Source: Ochrobactrum chromiisoli (lineage in GTDB: Bacteria; Pseudomonadota; Alphaproteobacteria; Rhizobiales; Rhizobiaceae). Taken from it: a DNA stretch of 64,000 nt. Both the position numbers and the translations under genes were made by a program. The number at the start of each line of letters is the position of its first letter. Position 1 is the stretch's first letter. Of this stretch, positions 45,186 through 54,926 are shown in pieces. The stretch is from positions 186,001 to 250,000 of the forward strand of contig NZ_JAPHAV010000003.1 in NCBI RefSeq assembly GCF_026241335.1, in the 5' to 3' direction. The notes under the pieces are model-generated. The model worked only from the letters and a program-made list of their open reading frames with translations. It ran no database searches and was not told the origin of the DNA.

Positions 45186-46427
45186 TTGTCGGAATTTTTT
45201 ATTGCTCACCCATGGGCGCAGACAGTTGCATTGCTGTTGGGCCTTTTTCTTGCGGCTTTTGTCGCCAATTTCCTTGTTAAAGCTGTTTTGCTCAAGGTTC
45301 TTGATCGTATTGTACAGAAAACGCCTTTCGGGCAGGATGAGGAAATAAAGCAGCATGGCGTCGTCGGCCATTTGGCCAATATTGTTCCGGCGCTCATTAT
45401 TTCGACTGGGATTGTCGCAATTCCCGGAATGCCACACATCGCATTGACGGTGATCAATAATGTGGCAATTGCCTTTATCATTCTGACTCTGGCCTTCACT
45501 TTAAGCGCTGTCTTGAGCGTCGTGGAAACGCTCTATAGCCGCCGTGAAGAGTCGAAAGATCGGCCGATCAAAGGCTATGTTCAGGTCAGCAAGCTTGCAA
45601 TTTATATCGTCGCGGTGGTGCTGATTATCGCGACACTTCTGGATCGCTCACCGGTAATCCTGTTGTCTGGTGTGGGTGCGATGGCGGCCGTGCTTATTCT
45701 GGTGTTTCAGGATACACTGCTTTCACTCGTCGCCAGTATGCAAATAGCCTCTTCCAACATGGTGCGGGTTGGCGACTGGATTGAAATGAAGAATCTTGAT
45801 GCCAATGGCGATGTTGTTGAGATTGCGCTTTATACGGTCAAAGTGCAGAATTTCGACAAGACGATTACGACTATCCCTATTCGCAAACTCATCACCGAAC
45901 CGATGAAAAACTATCGCGGGATGCAGCAATCCGGTGGCAGACGCATCAAGCGCGCCTTGTTTATCGATCAGGCAACCATCCGTTTTCTCAGTGAAGATGA
46001 GCTTCAAAGCCTTGCCTCGATTGATCAGCTCACAGGCTATCTTTCGAAAAAAGAAAAGGAAATCGCCGAATGGAATGCGAAGCTTGGCGATAAGGCGAAG
46101 AACCCGGTTAATACGCGCCGCTTTACCAATATTGGGACGTTCCGCGCCTATGTCGAGACCTATCTGCGAAACCATCCCGCTGTTCACAAGGGCATGACCC
46201 TGCTCGTGCGCCAGATGGACCCCACGCCAGATGGATTGCCGCTCGAAATCTATTGCTTCACTAACACCACTGTCTGGGCATCGTATGAGCAAATCCAGTC
46301 TGATATTTTCGACCACCTTTATGCGGTGATGCCGGAATTTGGCCTTTATCCATTCCAGAATCCCAGTGGTGGAGACTTCCGCAAGCTCAAGCTTGCGGAC
46401 CTTACAGCGCCTGTTGCAAAGCCCTGA
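45186..46427 (+). CDS. Mechanosensitive ion channel, MscS family, YbdG type
   Basis: 413 aa with a TTG start. About five hydrophobic helices occupy residues 10-190. The pore helix and MscS core follow in SGVGAMAAVLILVFQDTLLSLVASMQ and VRVGDWIEMKNLDANGDVVEI (written in parts). The C-terminal half, with GGRRIKRALFIDQATIRFLS, FTNIGTFRAYVETYLRNHP and MDPTPDGLPLEIYCFTNT, matches the E. coli YbdG architecture closely. These channels open under hypo-osmotic shock at the inner membrane. The preceding PRC gene has a strong terminator, so this has its own promoter. Confidence 0.92.
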   Translation: MSEFFIAHPWAQTVALLLGLFLAAFVANFLVKAVLLKVLDRIVQKTPFGQDEEIKQHGVVGHLANIVPALIISTGIVAIPGMPHIALTVINNVAIAFIILTLAFTLSAVLSVVETLYSRREESKDRPIKGYVQVSKLAIYIVAVVLIIATLLDRSPVILLSGVGAMAAVLILVFQDTLLSLVASMQIASSNMVRVGDWIEMKNLDANGDVVEIALYTVKVQNFDKTITTIPIRKLITEPMKNYRGMQQSGGRRIKRALFIDQATIRFLSEDELQSLASIDQLTGYLSKKEKEIAEWNAKLGDKAKNPVNTRRFTNIGTFRAYVETYLRNHPAVHKGMTLLVRQMDPTPDGLPLEIYCFTNTTVWASYEQIQSDIFDHLYAVMPEFGLYPFQNPSGGDFRKLKLADLTAPVAKP

Positions 46428-46456
46428 TGATTGCCACCTATATCATTTCTCAGGCT

Positions 46457-47662
46457 CTAACCGGATTTCGCAAGCCAGTTATGAATACCGTTTGCAGAAG
46501 CCTTCGCCATTGCAAAACACGCGGTTAGAAGATAACCGCCGGTGGGGGCTTCCCAGTCGATCATTTCGCCAGTGACAAACGTGCCCGGCAGTTTTTCAAG
46601 CATAGAGTGTTCATTGATCTCGCTCCATTTTATGCCGCCAGCAGAGGATATCGCTTCCTCAATTGGTCGCGGGCGAAGGAGTGGAATTTTGAGTGACTTG
46701 ATGGTCTGGGCGAGTGTGATTGGGTCTTTATCTCGCAAAAACTCAAGCACGAGTGCTGCTTTGACACCCGTTAGGCCTGCGCCTTTTCGCAAGAGATTGC
46801 TGATACTTAGCTTCTTATCCTGTCGCGAAAGATCAAGTGTCAGGCGTTCAAGCGTGCGCCCCGGCACAAGATCAAGCTCCAGACTGGCGTGGCCATCGCG
46901 TTCAAGATCATCGCGCAAAACCGCTGAATGCGCATAGACGAGGCTTCCTTCGACACCGCCGCGTGTGATCACAAATTCGCCTTGTGAAACACCTGCTGCG
47001 CTTTTGATCGTTACCGACTTGACCGGCTCTCCGGCAAATCGTTCTGCAAAGAAATCGCTCCAGTGGACATCGAAGCCGCAATTGGCGGATCGAAAAGGTG
47101 CAATGTCGACGCCTTGCGCTGCGAATAATTCTGTCCATGCGCCAGTCGAGCCAAGCTTGGGCCAGCTTGCGCCGCCAAACGCAAACAGTGCTGCATCACA
47201 GGATATGGTTTGAGTGCCAGTCGATGTCTCAATTACCGGCTTGCCGGTGCGGAACCCGACCCATTTATGGCGGGTCAGTATGGTCACATCCTGCGCTTCC
47301 AGACGACGCAACCATGCGCGTAAAAGCGGGGAAGCCTTCATCGCTTTTGGGAACACGCGGCCCGATGAGCCGACAAAGGTTTCAGCGCCGAGCGCATCCG
47401 CCCATGCGCGTAAATTCTGCGGCGTGAATTGCTGCAAAGCTGGCTGAAGCCGTTCACTGCTTGCACCATAGCGCTGTGTAAAACGGGCAAAATCTTCTGA
47501 ATGGGTAATGTTAAGACCCGATTTTCCCGCCAGCAGAAATTTGCGCCCGACCGTCGGCATCTGCTCGTAAACAGTGACCGAATGTCCAAGCGCCGACAAG
47601 TTTTCGGCGGCAAACAGCCCTGCCGGTCCACCGCCGAAAATTGCGATCATACGCTTACGCAT
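46457..47662 (-). CDS. HI0933-like NAD(P)/FAD-dependent oxidoreductase (TIGR03862 type)
   Basis: 401 aa. The N-terminal Rossmann motif is IAIFGGGPAGLFAAENLSALG (read as IAIFGGGPAGLFAAEN and LSALG). The family block GRKFLLAGKSGLNITHSED is at about residue 45, and the C-terminal FVTGEMIDWEAPTGGYLLTAC provides the second FAD contact. HI0933-type flavoproteins have no established substrate. The gene lies 24 bp downstream of cckA on the same strand and may be co-transcribed. Confidence 0.88.
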   Translation of the reverse strand: MRKRMIAIFGGGPAGLFAAENLSALGHSVTVYEQMPTVGRKFLLAGKSGLNITHSEDFARFTQRYGASSERLQPALQQFTPQNLRAWADALGAETFVGSSGRVFPKAMKASPLLRAWLRRLEAQDVTILTRHKWVGFRTGKPVIETSTGTQTISCDAALFAFGGASWPKLGSTGAWTELFAAQGVDIAPFRSANCGFDVHWSDFFAERFAGEPVKSVTIKSAAGVSQGEFVITRGGVEGSLVYAHSAVLRDDLERDGHASLELDLVPGRTLERLTLDLSRQDKKLSISNLLRKGAGLTGVKAALVLEFLRDKDPITLAQTIKSLKIPLLRPRPIEEAISSAGGIKWSEINEHSMLEKLPGTFVTGEMIDWEAPTGGYLLTACFAMAKASANGIHNWLAKSG

Positions 47663-47686
47663 TGCTTTGCGAACCGCGTTTGGGCA

Positions 47687-50266
47687 TCAATCTTCTTTCT
47701 CCAGCATTTCTTTAACAGCAGTTGCTAACTGTTTGAGAGAGAAAGGTTTTGGCAGGAAGCCGAACTTGGCGTCAGCTGGCAAATTACGCGCGAATGCGTC
47801 TTCCGCATAACCCGATACGAAGATGAATTTGATGTCGGGATGGGTCTTACGCAATTCGCGCAGCAGCGTCGGTCCATCCATTTCAGGCATGACAACGTCA
47901 GAGACAACAATATCCACCTGCCCGTTGAGTTCTTCCAGAACCTCCAGCGCTTCGACGCCTGAGGCTGCTTCATGAACGGTGTAGCCGCGCGATTGCAGCG
48001 CACGCACGCCGCCCATGCGCACGGCGTCTTCGTCCTCGACAAGCAGAACAGTTGCCGAGCCGGAAAGGTCAGCGGCCTTTTCGACCTTCTTTTCCTTGAT
48101 TGTGACAGGTGCATTGTCTGCACTTTTTTCTTCAATATGGCGTGGCAGGAAAATTTTGAAGGTCGTACCCTTGCCGACTTCGGAATCGCAATAGATGAAG
48201 CCGCCGGTTTGCTTGATAATGCCATAGACCATGGAGAGACCGAGGCCGGTGCCTTTGCCCACTTCCTTGGTGGTGAAGAATGGCTCGAAGATTTTTTCGA
48301 GCACATCGGCCGGAATTCCCGTACCGGTATCTTCCACTTCAAAGACAACATAGTCGGCTTCGGGCAGATCACGATAGTGAAGCTTGGCTGCCTCATGTGC
48401 TTTGACGTTGCGCGTGCGTAGCGTGATCTCACCGCCCTCCGGCATCGCGTCACGGGCATTCACAGCGAGATTGACGGCGACCTGTTCAAACTGGCCAAGA
48501 TCGGCCTTAACAGGCCAGACATCGCGTCCATGTTCGATCTTGAGGCTGATATCCTTACCCACCAGACGCGCCAACAGCATACGCAGATCGGCCAGAACAT
48601 CGGTAAGATCAAGAACCTCTGGACGAAGCGTCTGACGGCGCGAGAATGCAAGCAACTGACGCACGAGCGAGGCGGCCCGATTGGCGTTCTGCTTGATGTT
48701 CATAATGTCAGGGAAGGACGGGTCGGAAGCGCGATAATTGCTCAGCAGCAGGTCCGATGACATGATGATCGCGGTCAGGACGTTGTTGAAGTCGTGCGCG
48801 ATACCACCGGCAAGCTGGCCGACAGCCTGCATCTTCTGGCTTTGCGCCATCTGATTTTCGAGCGCCTTCTGCTCGGTGGTTTCTACCGCCGACACGATCG
48901 CTGCTTCTTCGCTTGTTTCGCCAAGATCAGTGACCGCGCTCAGATAAAAGCGAATGTGACGGTCTTCATTGCCCGGAAGAACGGTGTCGACTGGCGAAAT
49001 ACTGGCTTGGCCTGCAAAGGCCGCTGCCAGCGCCTTGTTGAACGTATCGCGATCACGTTCATGGACGACATTTTCGAGCTTGATGCGGTTATCCACCGCA
49101 TCGCGATCCACGACCGGCGCGAAAATATCAAGGAAGCGCGCATTGGTACGCAGCGTATGGCCTTGCGCATCCACGGCTGCAATGGCCATTGGGGCGGAAT
49201 TGAAGAAGCGCGTGAAGCGGACTTCTGCCGAGCGCAGTGCTGCGGAGGAATCATCACCCTCTGCACGATCCAACACGATCGTGCGGCTGGTGCCGCGTGT
49301 GCCATCGCGTGCAGCCTGAACGCGATGATAAAAGCGCACAGCGAGGCTCTGACCATTGCGCTTGATCAGATCGAGATCGATCACAGTGTTACGGCTGGTG
49401 CCGGGTTCTGCTTTGACGGCTTTGATAAGCGCCATACCGCTGCCTGCGACAATATCATTGAGCGTGAGAGAACCGGGGGTGAATTGCGTGAGGTCTACGC
49501 CAAGCCATTCGGCAAGGGTTGCATTGAGATAGATGATACGGCCCGAAGGATCAGCCGAAAAAAATCCGGCAGGCGCATGATCAAGGTGGTTGATTGCTTC
49601 CTGCAACTCCTGAAAGAATCGCTCCTGTTCGGCGCGCTCGTCCGAAATATCCGCAATCTGCCAGGCGACAAGCGTTCCCTTGAAATCCTGTCCGCCGTCA
49701 ACGGGACGTGCCTTGATACGATACCAGACAGGAGCATCCGCTCCTTGAGCGTCCCGTGAAAGGCCACCGGAAATACGCACTTCCTCCTGCCCCGAAAGCC
49801 CGTCACGCACGGCATTTGTCAGCCGGTAAATAGCATCTGAAGCAGCAGGTTCGGTGGTCAGAATATTATCGAGCGAGCGAACACCATCAGCGGATGCAAC
49901 GCCGGTCATTCTGGCATAGGCATTGTTTGCATAGACAATCTGCCCGCGTGCATCTGAAATGACGGTGCCTTCCGGCTGTGTATCCATGAAAACATGCGCC
50001 AGATCCTGCCCACCATGCCGCTGGCTGAACTGGATCAGCCCCGTGGCCGCACCAAAAAGATAGAAAACGCCAATCATGGACAATATGCCCATTAAAACGA
50101 TTGCGAAACCATCGCCAAGCTGATCGCGAAACAGGAAATAGACAAGGGCTGCCATGGTCAGCACGACGCCGATGATCAGCAGCCTCAAGGCTGAACTGGA
50201 GCCACGCTTCGGCATGACGAGCGGTTTCGGATAATTATTGTCCGTATGTCGCGACATCAGGCCCAC
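47687..50266 (-). CDS. cckA: Hybrid histidine kinase CckA (cell-cycle phosphorelay)
   Basis: 859 aa with two N-terminal membrane helices (about residues 28-75). Two or three PAS domains follow (the first from [14 protein letters not shown], the second from [17 protein letters not shown]). The dimerisation domain has the H-box [18 protein letters not shown] (about residue 495). The HATPase has [15 protein letters not shown] and [20 protein letters not shown] with [13 protein letters not shown]. The C-terminal receiver has [14 protein letters not shown] and [11 protein letters not shown]. This is the CckA layout that phosphorylates ChpT and then CtrA and CpdR. An alternative ATG 9 bp in (MSRHTD) exists. 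Confidence 0.93.
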   Translation of the reverse strand: MGLMSRHTDNNYPKPLVMPKRGSSSALRLLIIGVVLTMAALVYFLFRDQLGDGFAIVLMGILSMIGVFYLFGAATGLIQFSQRHGGQDLAHVFMDTQPEGTVISDARGQIVYANNAYARMTGVASADGVRSLDNILTTEPAASDAIYRLTNAVRDGLSGQEEVRISGGLSRDAQGADAPVWYRIKARPVDGGQDFKGTLVAWQIADISDERAEQERFFQELQEAINHLDHAPAGFFSADPSGRIIYLNATLAEWLGVDLTQFTPGSLTLNDIVAGSGMALIKAVKAEPGTSRNTVIDLDLIKRNGQSLAVRFYHRVQAARDGTRGTSRTIVLDRAEGDDSSAALRSAEVRFTRFFNSAPMAIAAVDAQGHTLRTNARFLDIFAPVVDRDAVDNRIKLENVVHERDRDTFNKALAAAFAGQASISPVDTVLPGNEDRHIRFYLSAVTDLGETSEEAAIVSAVETTEQKALENQMAQSQKMQAVGQLAGGIAHDFNNVLTAIIMSSDLLLSNYRASDPSFPDIMNIKQNANRAASLVRQLLAFSRRQTLRPEVLDLTDVLADLRMLLARLVGKDISLKIEHGRDVWPVKADLGQFEQVAVNLAVNARDAMPEGGEITLRTRNVKAHEAAKLHYRDLPEADYVVFEVEDTGTGIPADVLEKIFEPFFTTKEVGKGTGLGLSMVYGIIKQTGGFIYCDSEVGKGTTFKIFLPRHIEEKSADNAPVTIKEKKVEKAADLSGSATVLLVEDEDAVRMGGVRALQSRGYTVHEAASGVEALEVLEELNGQVDIVVSDVVMPEMDGPTLLRELRKTHPDIKFIFVSGYAEDAFARNLPADAKFGFLPKPFSLKQLATAVKEMLEKED

Positions 50267-50684
50267 TGCCCTTTCATGCTGTTTGGCTGAACTGCATGGA
50301 CGACGTATCGTCCATTCGCTGTTTCTTCCAGCTCAAGCGCTATCTTATTCATCAAGCAAAACCAATCACGTTCCCTGCATCGTTTTCCAGCTTTATATCT
50401 TGTGCCAGATTTTGACGCATATTGCAGGGTATATACGATTCGCAGAATGCGTTAATTGCCTGACAGCACAAGCATGGCTCGTATAAAACAGCACGAAGAG
50501 CAGCGTTTTGCACTGTTTTGGCTGGGGATCATATGTTTCTCATGAATTCATAGAACATTCCCATGCAAGGCAAATTGAATTAGTGTTCTACAGGACATGT
50601 GTTGTCGCGGTGATTTGAAGCGCGGGGAATTTGTGGTTTCCGTCAACCGGACATTATTGGTTTTAGTATGAGAGGGTTACCCGC
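50267..50684. other. Divergent intergenic region between cckA and the FliO-like gene
   Basis: 418 bp. It contains one GANTC (GATTC near 50428), a candidate CcrM methylation site, and AT-rich stretches near 50390-50460 and 50540-50600. No clear TTAA-N7-TTAA CtrA box is seen. No gene is supported here. Confidence 0.4.
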
Positions 50685-51923
50685 ATGAAGGAATGGCTCA
50701 GCGGTCTTGTTGGCGAAAGCACGGCAAATATTGTCGGCTTCATCCTTATTTTTGCGATCATTCTAGGCGGAATTTTCGTTGTTCTGAGTATTATCCGTCG
50801 CTTTAGCGGCGGAGGATTTGCCTCTAATGCACGAACCGGGCGCCAGCCAAGATTGTCGGTGATGGATGCTGCAGCGGTGGATAGCCGTCGTAAGCTGGTT
50901 CTGATCCGTCGTGACGATGTTGAGCATCTTCTGCTTATCGGTGGCCCCACCGACGTTGTTGTTGAGCAAAATATCGTCATGGAATCACGTGCCAATTCGC
51001 GCTCGCAAGCAACCCGTATTGAAGCGGAACATATCGAACGTTTCCGACAGCATGAGGCAAGTCTCACTTCAGAGGCGGGAGAGCGTCCGGGTATTTCGCA
51101 GCAGGTGCCGCAGCCTGTGGAGAAAAACGAAGCCATTCAGCTTAATTCTCCGATTGAAACACCGTTACCGCGCAAGCCAGAAATCGTGTGCGAGACGGTT
51201 GTGCAGCAGGCAACATTTGAAGCGCAGCAGTTTAGGGCGCCGCCTGTGCCACCTGTTATGCCGGTTGCGCCTCAGGCACCCAAGGTAGGCGAAGCACCAG
51301 CGGTTCAGGCGCGCCCTCAGCCGCCGCGACCTGCCCCGAATTACCCGCCACAGCCGCGCACGGTTCTGCCCGAAGCGCGCCCGGCAGAACAGCTACAGTC
51401 TCCGCGTCTGCATCCTGCCTATCCGCTTAGCCAGGTATCGCGTGGGGTTCTCAGCTCGACATCTGGTCTTGGTGCCGGTGCGGCAGCAGCTGCAACTGTC
51501 GCGGCTTCTTCCGACCTTGGCGGCGTAACGCCGGAGCGTGAGCCAACGGGCGTAAAATCGCCTGTTCCTGAAATCAGCAATATCCAGCAGAGCCCGGCTG
51601 CCAATACGCCATCTGCGACCAAAACAGAGCCGGCTATGGTTTCGGCACATTCCGAGCCGGATCTTACTGACGATGATCTGGGCGATATTGGCGGCGCGTT
51701 GCATGATGCCATCATGGCTGACCTTGAAACGGAAACTCAGGCACGTTCTGCTGATGATGAACCGTCAATGCTCGAAGTTGATTTTTTTGAAGAAGAGCTG
51801 CTCGGTTCGCTTGATATTTCTCCGAACGAGAACGAGGCAAATGCACGCCGGGATGATGCGATTGAGGATGAAATGGAAAAGCTTCTCGGTGAGCTTACCA
51901 GAAACGAAACACGCAATTTCTGA
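50685..51923 (+). CDS. Membrane protein with FliO-like domain and long acidic/Pro-rich tail
   Basis: 412 aa. One membrane helix near the N terminus (NIVGFILIFAIILGGIFVVL, about residues 14-33) is followed by a FliO-like domain with RLSVMDAAAVDSRRKLVLI and RRDDVEHLLLIGGPTDVVVE (about residues 55-95). The rest is low complexity: a Pro/Ala-rich linker (about residues 150-260) and an acidic end (SEPDLTDDDLGDIGGALHD, then DEMEKLLGELTRN). True FliO is short and part of a flagellar export operon. Here there is no flagellar gene nearby and cckA is the divergent neighbour, so a flagellar role is not shown. Terminator follows. Confidence 0.75.
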   Translation: MKEWLSGLVGESTANIVGFILIFAIILGGIFVVLSIIRRFSGGGFASNARTGRQPRLSVMDAAAVDSRRKLVLIRRDDVEHLLLIGGPTDVVVEQNIVMESRANSRSQATRIEAEHIERFRQHEASLTSEAGERPGISQQVPQPVEKNEAIQLNSPIETPLPRKPEIVCETVVQQATFEAQQFRAPPVPPVMPVAPQAPKVGEAPAVQARPQPPRPAPNYPPQPRTVLPEARPAEQLQSPRLHPAYPLSQVSRGVLSSTSGLGAGAAAAATVAASSDLGGVTPEREPTGVKSPVPEISNIQQSPAANTPSATKTEPAMVSAHSEPDLTDDDLGDIGGALHDAIMADLETETQARSADDEPSMLEVDFFEEELLGSLDISPNENEANARRDDAIEDEMEKLLGELTRNETRNF

Positions 51924-51946
51924 TCAGACTGCCTTTGGCAATATCA

Positions 51947-51979
51947 GGGTATCATTCCGATGGGCTGATACCCTTTTTT
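51947..51979 (+). terminator. Terminator after the FliO-like gene
   Basis: GGGTATCA (51947-51954) pairs with TGATACCC (51966-51973), followed by TTTTTT. Confidence 0.85.
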
Positions 51980-52003
51980 GTGCATCATAAAAACACAAAG
52001 AAA

Positions 52004-52035
52004 AAAGGCTGCGAACCCGCAGCCTTTGAATTTTT
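52004..52035. terminator. Terminator between the FliO-like gene and dksA
   Basis: AAAGGCTGCG (52004-52013) and CGCAGCCTTT (52018-52027) form a strong hairpin with an A-run on the left. It is best oriented to end dksA on the minus strand. Confidence 0.85.
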
Positions 52036-52054
52036 ATAGCCGACTGGATGAAGA

Positions 52055-52471
52055 TCAATCGTCGCGATAGACCTTTTCGCGGCGCTCGTGGCGCTCTTGC
52101 GCTTCAATAGAAAGCGTTGCGATTGGTCGTGCATCAAGTCGTTTCAAACTGATCGGATCGCCGGTTTCTTCACAAAAACCATAAGTCCCCTCTTCAATAC
52201 GGCCAATGGCTGCATCAATTTTGGAAATCAGTTTGCGCTGCCTGTCACGAGCGCGAAGCTCAATTGCCCGATCCGTTTCGGAGGATGCCCTATCCGCCAG
52301 GTCCGGGTGGTTTGCATTTTCCTGCTGTAGCGCATCGAGAGTTTCGCGCGCTTCGCGAAGAATATCATTCCTCCATGCAACAAGCTTTGCACGAAAGTAA
52401 GACTTCTGCCGTTCATTCATGAACGGTTCGTCTTCAGTGGGCCTATAGTCAAGGTCGATTAATTCACTCAT
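52055..52471 (-). CDS. dksA: DksA/TraR-family RNA polymerase-binding protein lacking zinc-finger cysteines
   Basis: 138 aa. The central coiled coil with the DxxDxA-type tip reads HPDLADRASSETDRAIE (about residues 53-70), which inserts in the RNA polymerase secondary channel and works with ppGpp. The C-terminal globular domain normally has a CxxC-x17-CxxC zinc finger. Here the corresponding line is FCEETGDPISLKRLDARP then IATLSIEAQERH, leaving one Cys and replacing the other three with Thr, Ser and Ala. This is the Cys-poor form seen in some alphaproteobacteria and in Pseudomonas DksA2. The acidic N terminus starts MSELIDLDYRPTEDEP. Confidence 0.92.
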   Translation of the reverse strand: MSELIDLDYRPTEDEPFMNERQKSYFRAKLVAWRNDILREARETLDALQQENANHPDLADRASSETDRAIELRARDRQRKLISKIDAAIGRIEEGTYGFCEETGDPISLKRLDARPIATLSIEAQERHERREKVYRDD

Positions 52472-52868
52472 TCTGAATCACCCCACATCTAGGAGACGCG
52501 AGCGGTTATATAAGTCCATCGCAACGACGACACAACATTAAACACGCGCGCTTCACGACTTTTTAATCCATCAAAATTGTATGATTTTGATGAAAAAATA
52601 CGCAATTTATATTAAGTGTATAGTTTGTTAGTTTTTGTTTTTATAAATGCCTTCAAAATATTGTCTAGGCTGGTACTCACGAAACATAATTACGAATGAA
52701 GAACAACCAATCATCCAGTTTATGCCCAATAAAAGAGCAAAACTACCTGTGAATATTTCCCGAAGCTTTAAAAAAATCATCAAAAACGAGAGCGATTGCG
52801 AGAAAGATTGCAGAAATTGTGGCATTAATTCCCTTTAGCGCCTTTCAAATTGCAGCCGGGAGCCCCTC
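52472..52868. other. AT-rich intergenic region between dksA and sixA
   Basis: 397 bp whose middle (about 52545-52800) is markedly AT-rich compared with the rest of the window. Two short frames overlap on opposite strands (52628-52825 minus, 52647-52838 plus) but neither has a ribosome site or recognisable motif. Two divergent promoters, for dksA and sixA, must lie here. Confidence 0.45.
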
Positions 52869-53372
52869 ATGAGTCGTCTTTTTCTTCTCCGCCATGCGAA
52901 GGCTATATGGGCTAAGCCATCAATGAGTGATTTTGACAGGCCGCTGGATAATGAGGGGAATTCCTCTCTGGATAGACTGGCTGAAGCCATGCTGTCATCC
53001 GGGGTTCTTCCTGAAAAAATTCTGCTTTCGGCTTCATGCCGCACACGTGAAACCGCGTTCGGTCTTATCAAGCGGCTTGGCATTAACGTCGAAACAGTCA
53101 TTGACGAAACTATGTATAGCGGGGGGCCAAACGACTATATGCAGGCCATTCGCGCCAATGCCGGTTCAGGGCAGTTGATGCTGGTAGGACACAATCCAAG
53201 CATTGAAGATTTGGCACTTGCGCTCTGCGGCGATGGTGAAGCTGCGAGCATGTCCCGACTTGGTGCCGGATTTCCAACGTCTGCCCTTGCCATCATGCGG
53301 TTTGATGGGCCGCTGTCAGAAATTGCGCGGGGCAAAGGTTTTCTCGAAAGCTTTCCGCTGCCCGGTGCATAA
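52869..53372 (+). CDS. sixA: SixA-type histidine phosphatase
   Basis: 167 aa. The catalytic RHG-like motif is at the start: MSRLFLLRHAKAIWAKPS, with RHA in place of RHG as in SixA. The second His is in LVGHNPSIEDLALAL (about residue 103). SixA dephosphorylates phosphohistidine on signalling or PTS proteins in E. coli. The target here is unknown; rhizobial homologues exist next to other operons. ycjX follows at 93 bp. Confidence 0.9.
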   Translation: MSRLFLLRHAKAIWAKPSMSDFDRPLDNEGNSSLDRLAEAMLSSGVLPEKILLSASCRTRETAFGLIKRLGINVETVIDETMYSGGPNDYMQAIRANAGSGQLMLVGHNPSIEDLALALCGDGEAASMSRLGAGFPTSALAIMRFDGPLSEIARGKGFLESFPLPGA

Positions 53373-53465
53373 GCGGAGTTGAAGCATTTAACGGCGGCCT
53401 TGTTGATATGCCGCACGGGTTCCTATGTATGAGTGTGACAGAACGGTTTTCTTGCGAGGCAACAA

Positions 53466-54926
53466 TTGGCAAAACTGACCAGTTTCAGCGATGAGGCACG
53501 GATCGCACTTGATACATTGACGGATCGCGCAACCGGGCTGATGTCTCCTTCGCTGAGACTTGGCGTTACCGGTCTTTCACGCGCGGGCAAAACGGTCTTC
53601 ATAACGGCCCTTGTGCACAATATGGTGCATGGCGGTCGCCTGCCGATGTTTGAAGCTTATAAATCCGGGCGGATCTCCCGTTCCATGCTGGAACCGCAGC
53701 CCGATGATGCGGTGCCGCGCTTTCAATATGAAGAGCATCTTTCGGCGCTGATTGATGAAGGCATCTGGCCGGATTCGACGCGCGCCATATCGCAGCTTCG
53801 GCTGACCATTGAATATGAGAGCGCATCGGCATGGGGCCGCTGGCTTTCACCGGGACGGCTGTCCGTCGATATTGTTGATTATCCCGGTGAATGGCTGCTT
53901 GATCTGCCTTTGCTGGGTAAAAACTATCGTGAGTTCAGCGCAGATTCTTTTGCACTCGCCAATGAGCCAACTCATAAAGATCTGGCGCAGGACTGGCTGA
54001 GAGAGGCTCAGATGGTCATCGCATCAGACAGTGCAGACGAACTGACCGCACAGAGGCTGGCAAAGAGTTTCACGGCTTATTTAAGGGCCGGTAAGGCCGA
54101 TGAACGCGCCTTGTCTACATTGCCGCCGGGGCGTTTTCTTATGCCGGGCGACCTTGAGGGGTCGCCTGCGCTTACTTTCGCTCCCTTGCCCGATTTAAAA
54201 GCAGATGATTTCAAGACGGGCAGTCTGGGTGCTATGATGGAGCGCCGTTACGAGGCTTACAAAACACATGTGGTCAAACCCTTTTTTCGCGAACATATCG
54301 CGCGGCTTGATCGACAGATTATCCTCATCGACGCCATGCAGGCCATGAATGCCGGTGGTGCTGTGGTAGCCGACCTCGAACGCGCGCTCACTGATATTCT
54401 TTCGTGCTTTCGTCCGGGACGCGCCAGCCTGCTGACAGGGCTTATTCAACGTCGTATCGGGCGTATTCTGGTCGCAGCAACAAAAGCCGATCATCTGCAT
54501 CATGAAAGTCATGACCGGTTGCAGGCGATTGTTCGCAGGCTTGTGGAGCGCGCCATTGAGCGTGCCGATTTTTCCGGTGCCGATATCGAAGTGCTGGCTA
54601 TGGCCGCCGTCCGTGCCACCCGCGAAGCCACTGTAAAAGAAGGCAAGGATACGCTGCCTGTGATCATTGGAACGCCGCTTAAAGGCGAGCGTATTGATGG
54701 TGAAACATTCGATGGAAAAACAGAAACTGCTATATTTCCCGGTGATTTGCCAAAAAATCCTAATGTAATATTCGAGCCGTTGCATTCGAGCGCAGAGTCA
54801 GCCATCCGCTTTGTCCGCTTCCGCCCTCCGCGTCTTGAACGCACTGCGGAAGGCATCACGCTTTCCTTGCCGCATATCCGGCTTGATCGCGCACTCCAGT
54901 TTCTTATCGGAGATCGTTTGGCATGA
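53466..54926 (+). CDS. ycjX: YcjX-family (DUF463) P-loop protein
   Basis: 486 aa with a TTG start preceded by GAGGC. The Walker A motif is GVTGLSRAGKTVFITALVHNM (read as GLSRAGKT, about residue 36), and a DYPGEWLLDLPLLGK block (about residue 138) is the Walker B-like switch. The family is a dynamin-like or Ras-like ATPase/GTPase linked in E. coli to the envelope stress (pspABC/ycjXF) cluster. The next gene, ycjF, overlaps the stop codon by four bases (ATGA), so translation is coupled. Confidence 0.92.
   Translation: MAKLTSFSDEARIALDTLTDRATGLMSPSLRLGVTGLSRAGKTVFITALVHNMVHGGRLPMFEAYKSGRISRSMLEPQPDDAVPRFQYEEHLSALIDEGIWPDSTRAISQLRLTIEYESASAWGRWLSPGRLSVDIVDYPGEWLLDLPLLGKNYREFSADSFALANEPTHKDLAQDWLREAQMVIASDSADELTAQRLAKSFTAYLRAGKADERALSTLPPGRFLMPGDLEGSPALTFAPLPDLKADDFKTGSLGAMMERRYEAYKTHVVKPFFREHIARLDRQIILIDAMQAMNAGGAVVADLERALTDILSCFRPGRASLLTGLIQRRIGRILVAATKADHLHHESHDRLQAIVRRLVERAIERADFSGADIEVLAMAAVRATREATVKEGKDTLPVIIGTPLKGERIDGETFDGKTETAIFPGDLPKNPNVIFEPLHSSAESAIRFVRFRPPRLERTAEGITLSLPHIRLDRALQFLIGDRLA

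Noticed and set aside
52628-52838. Overlapping opposite-strand ORFs in the AT-rich island
   Set aside because: Neither has a start signal or homology-like features; they overlap almost entirely.
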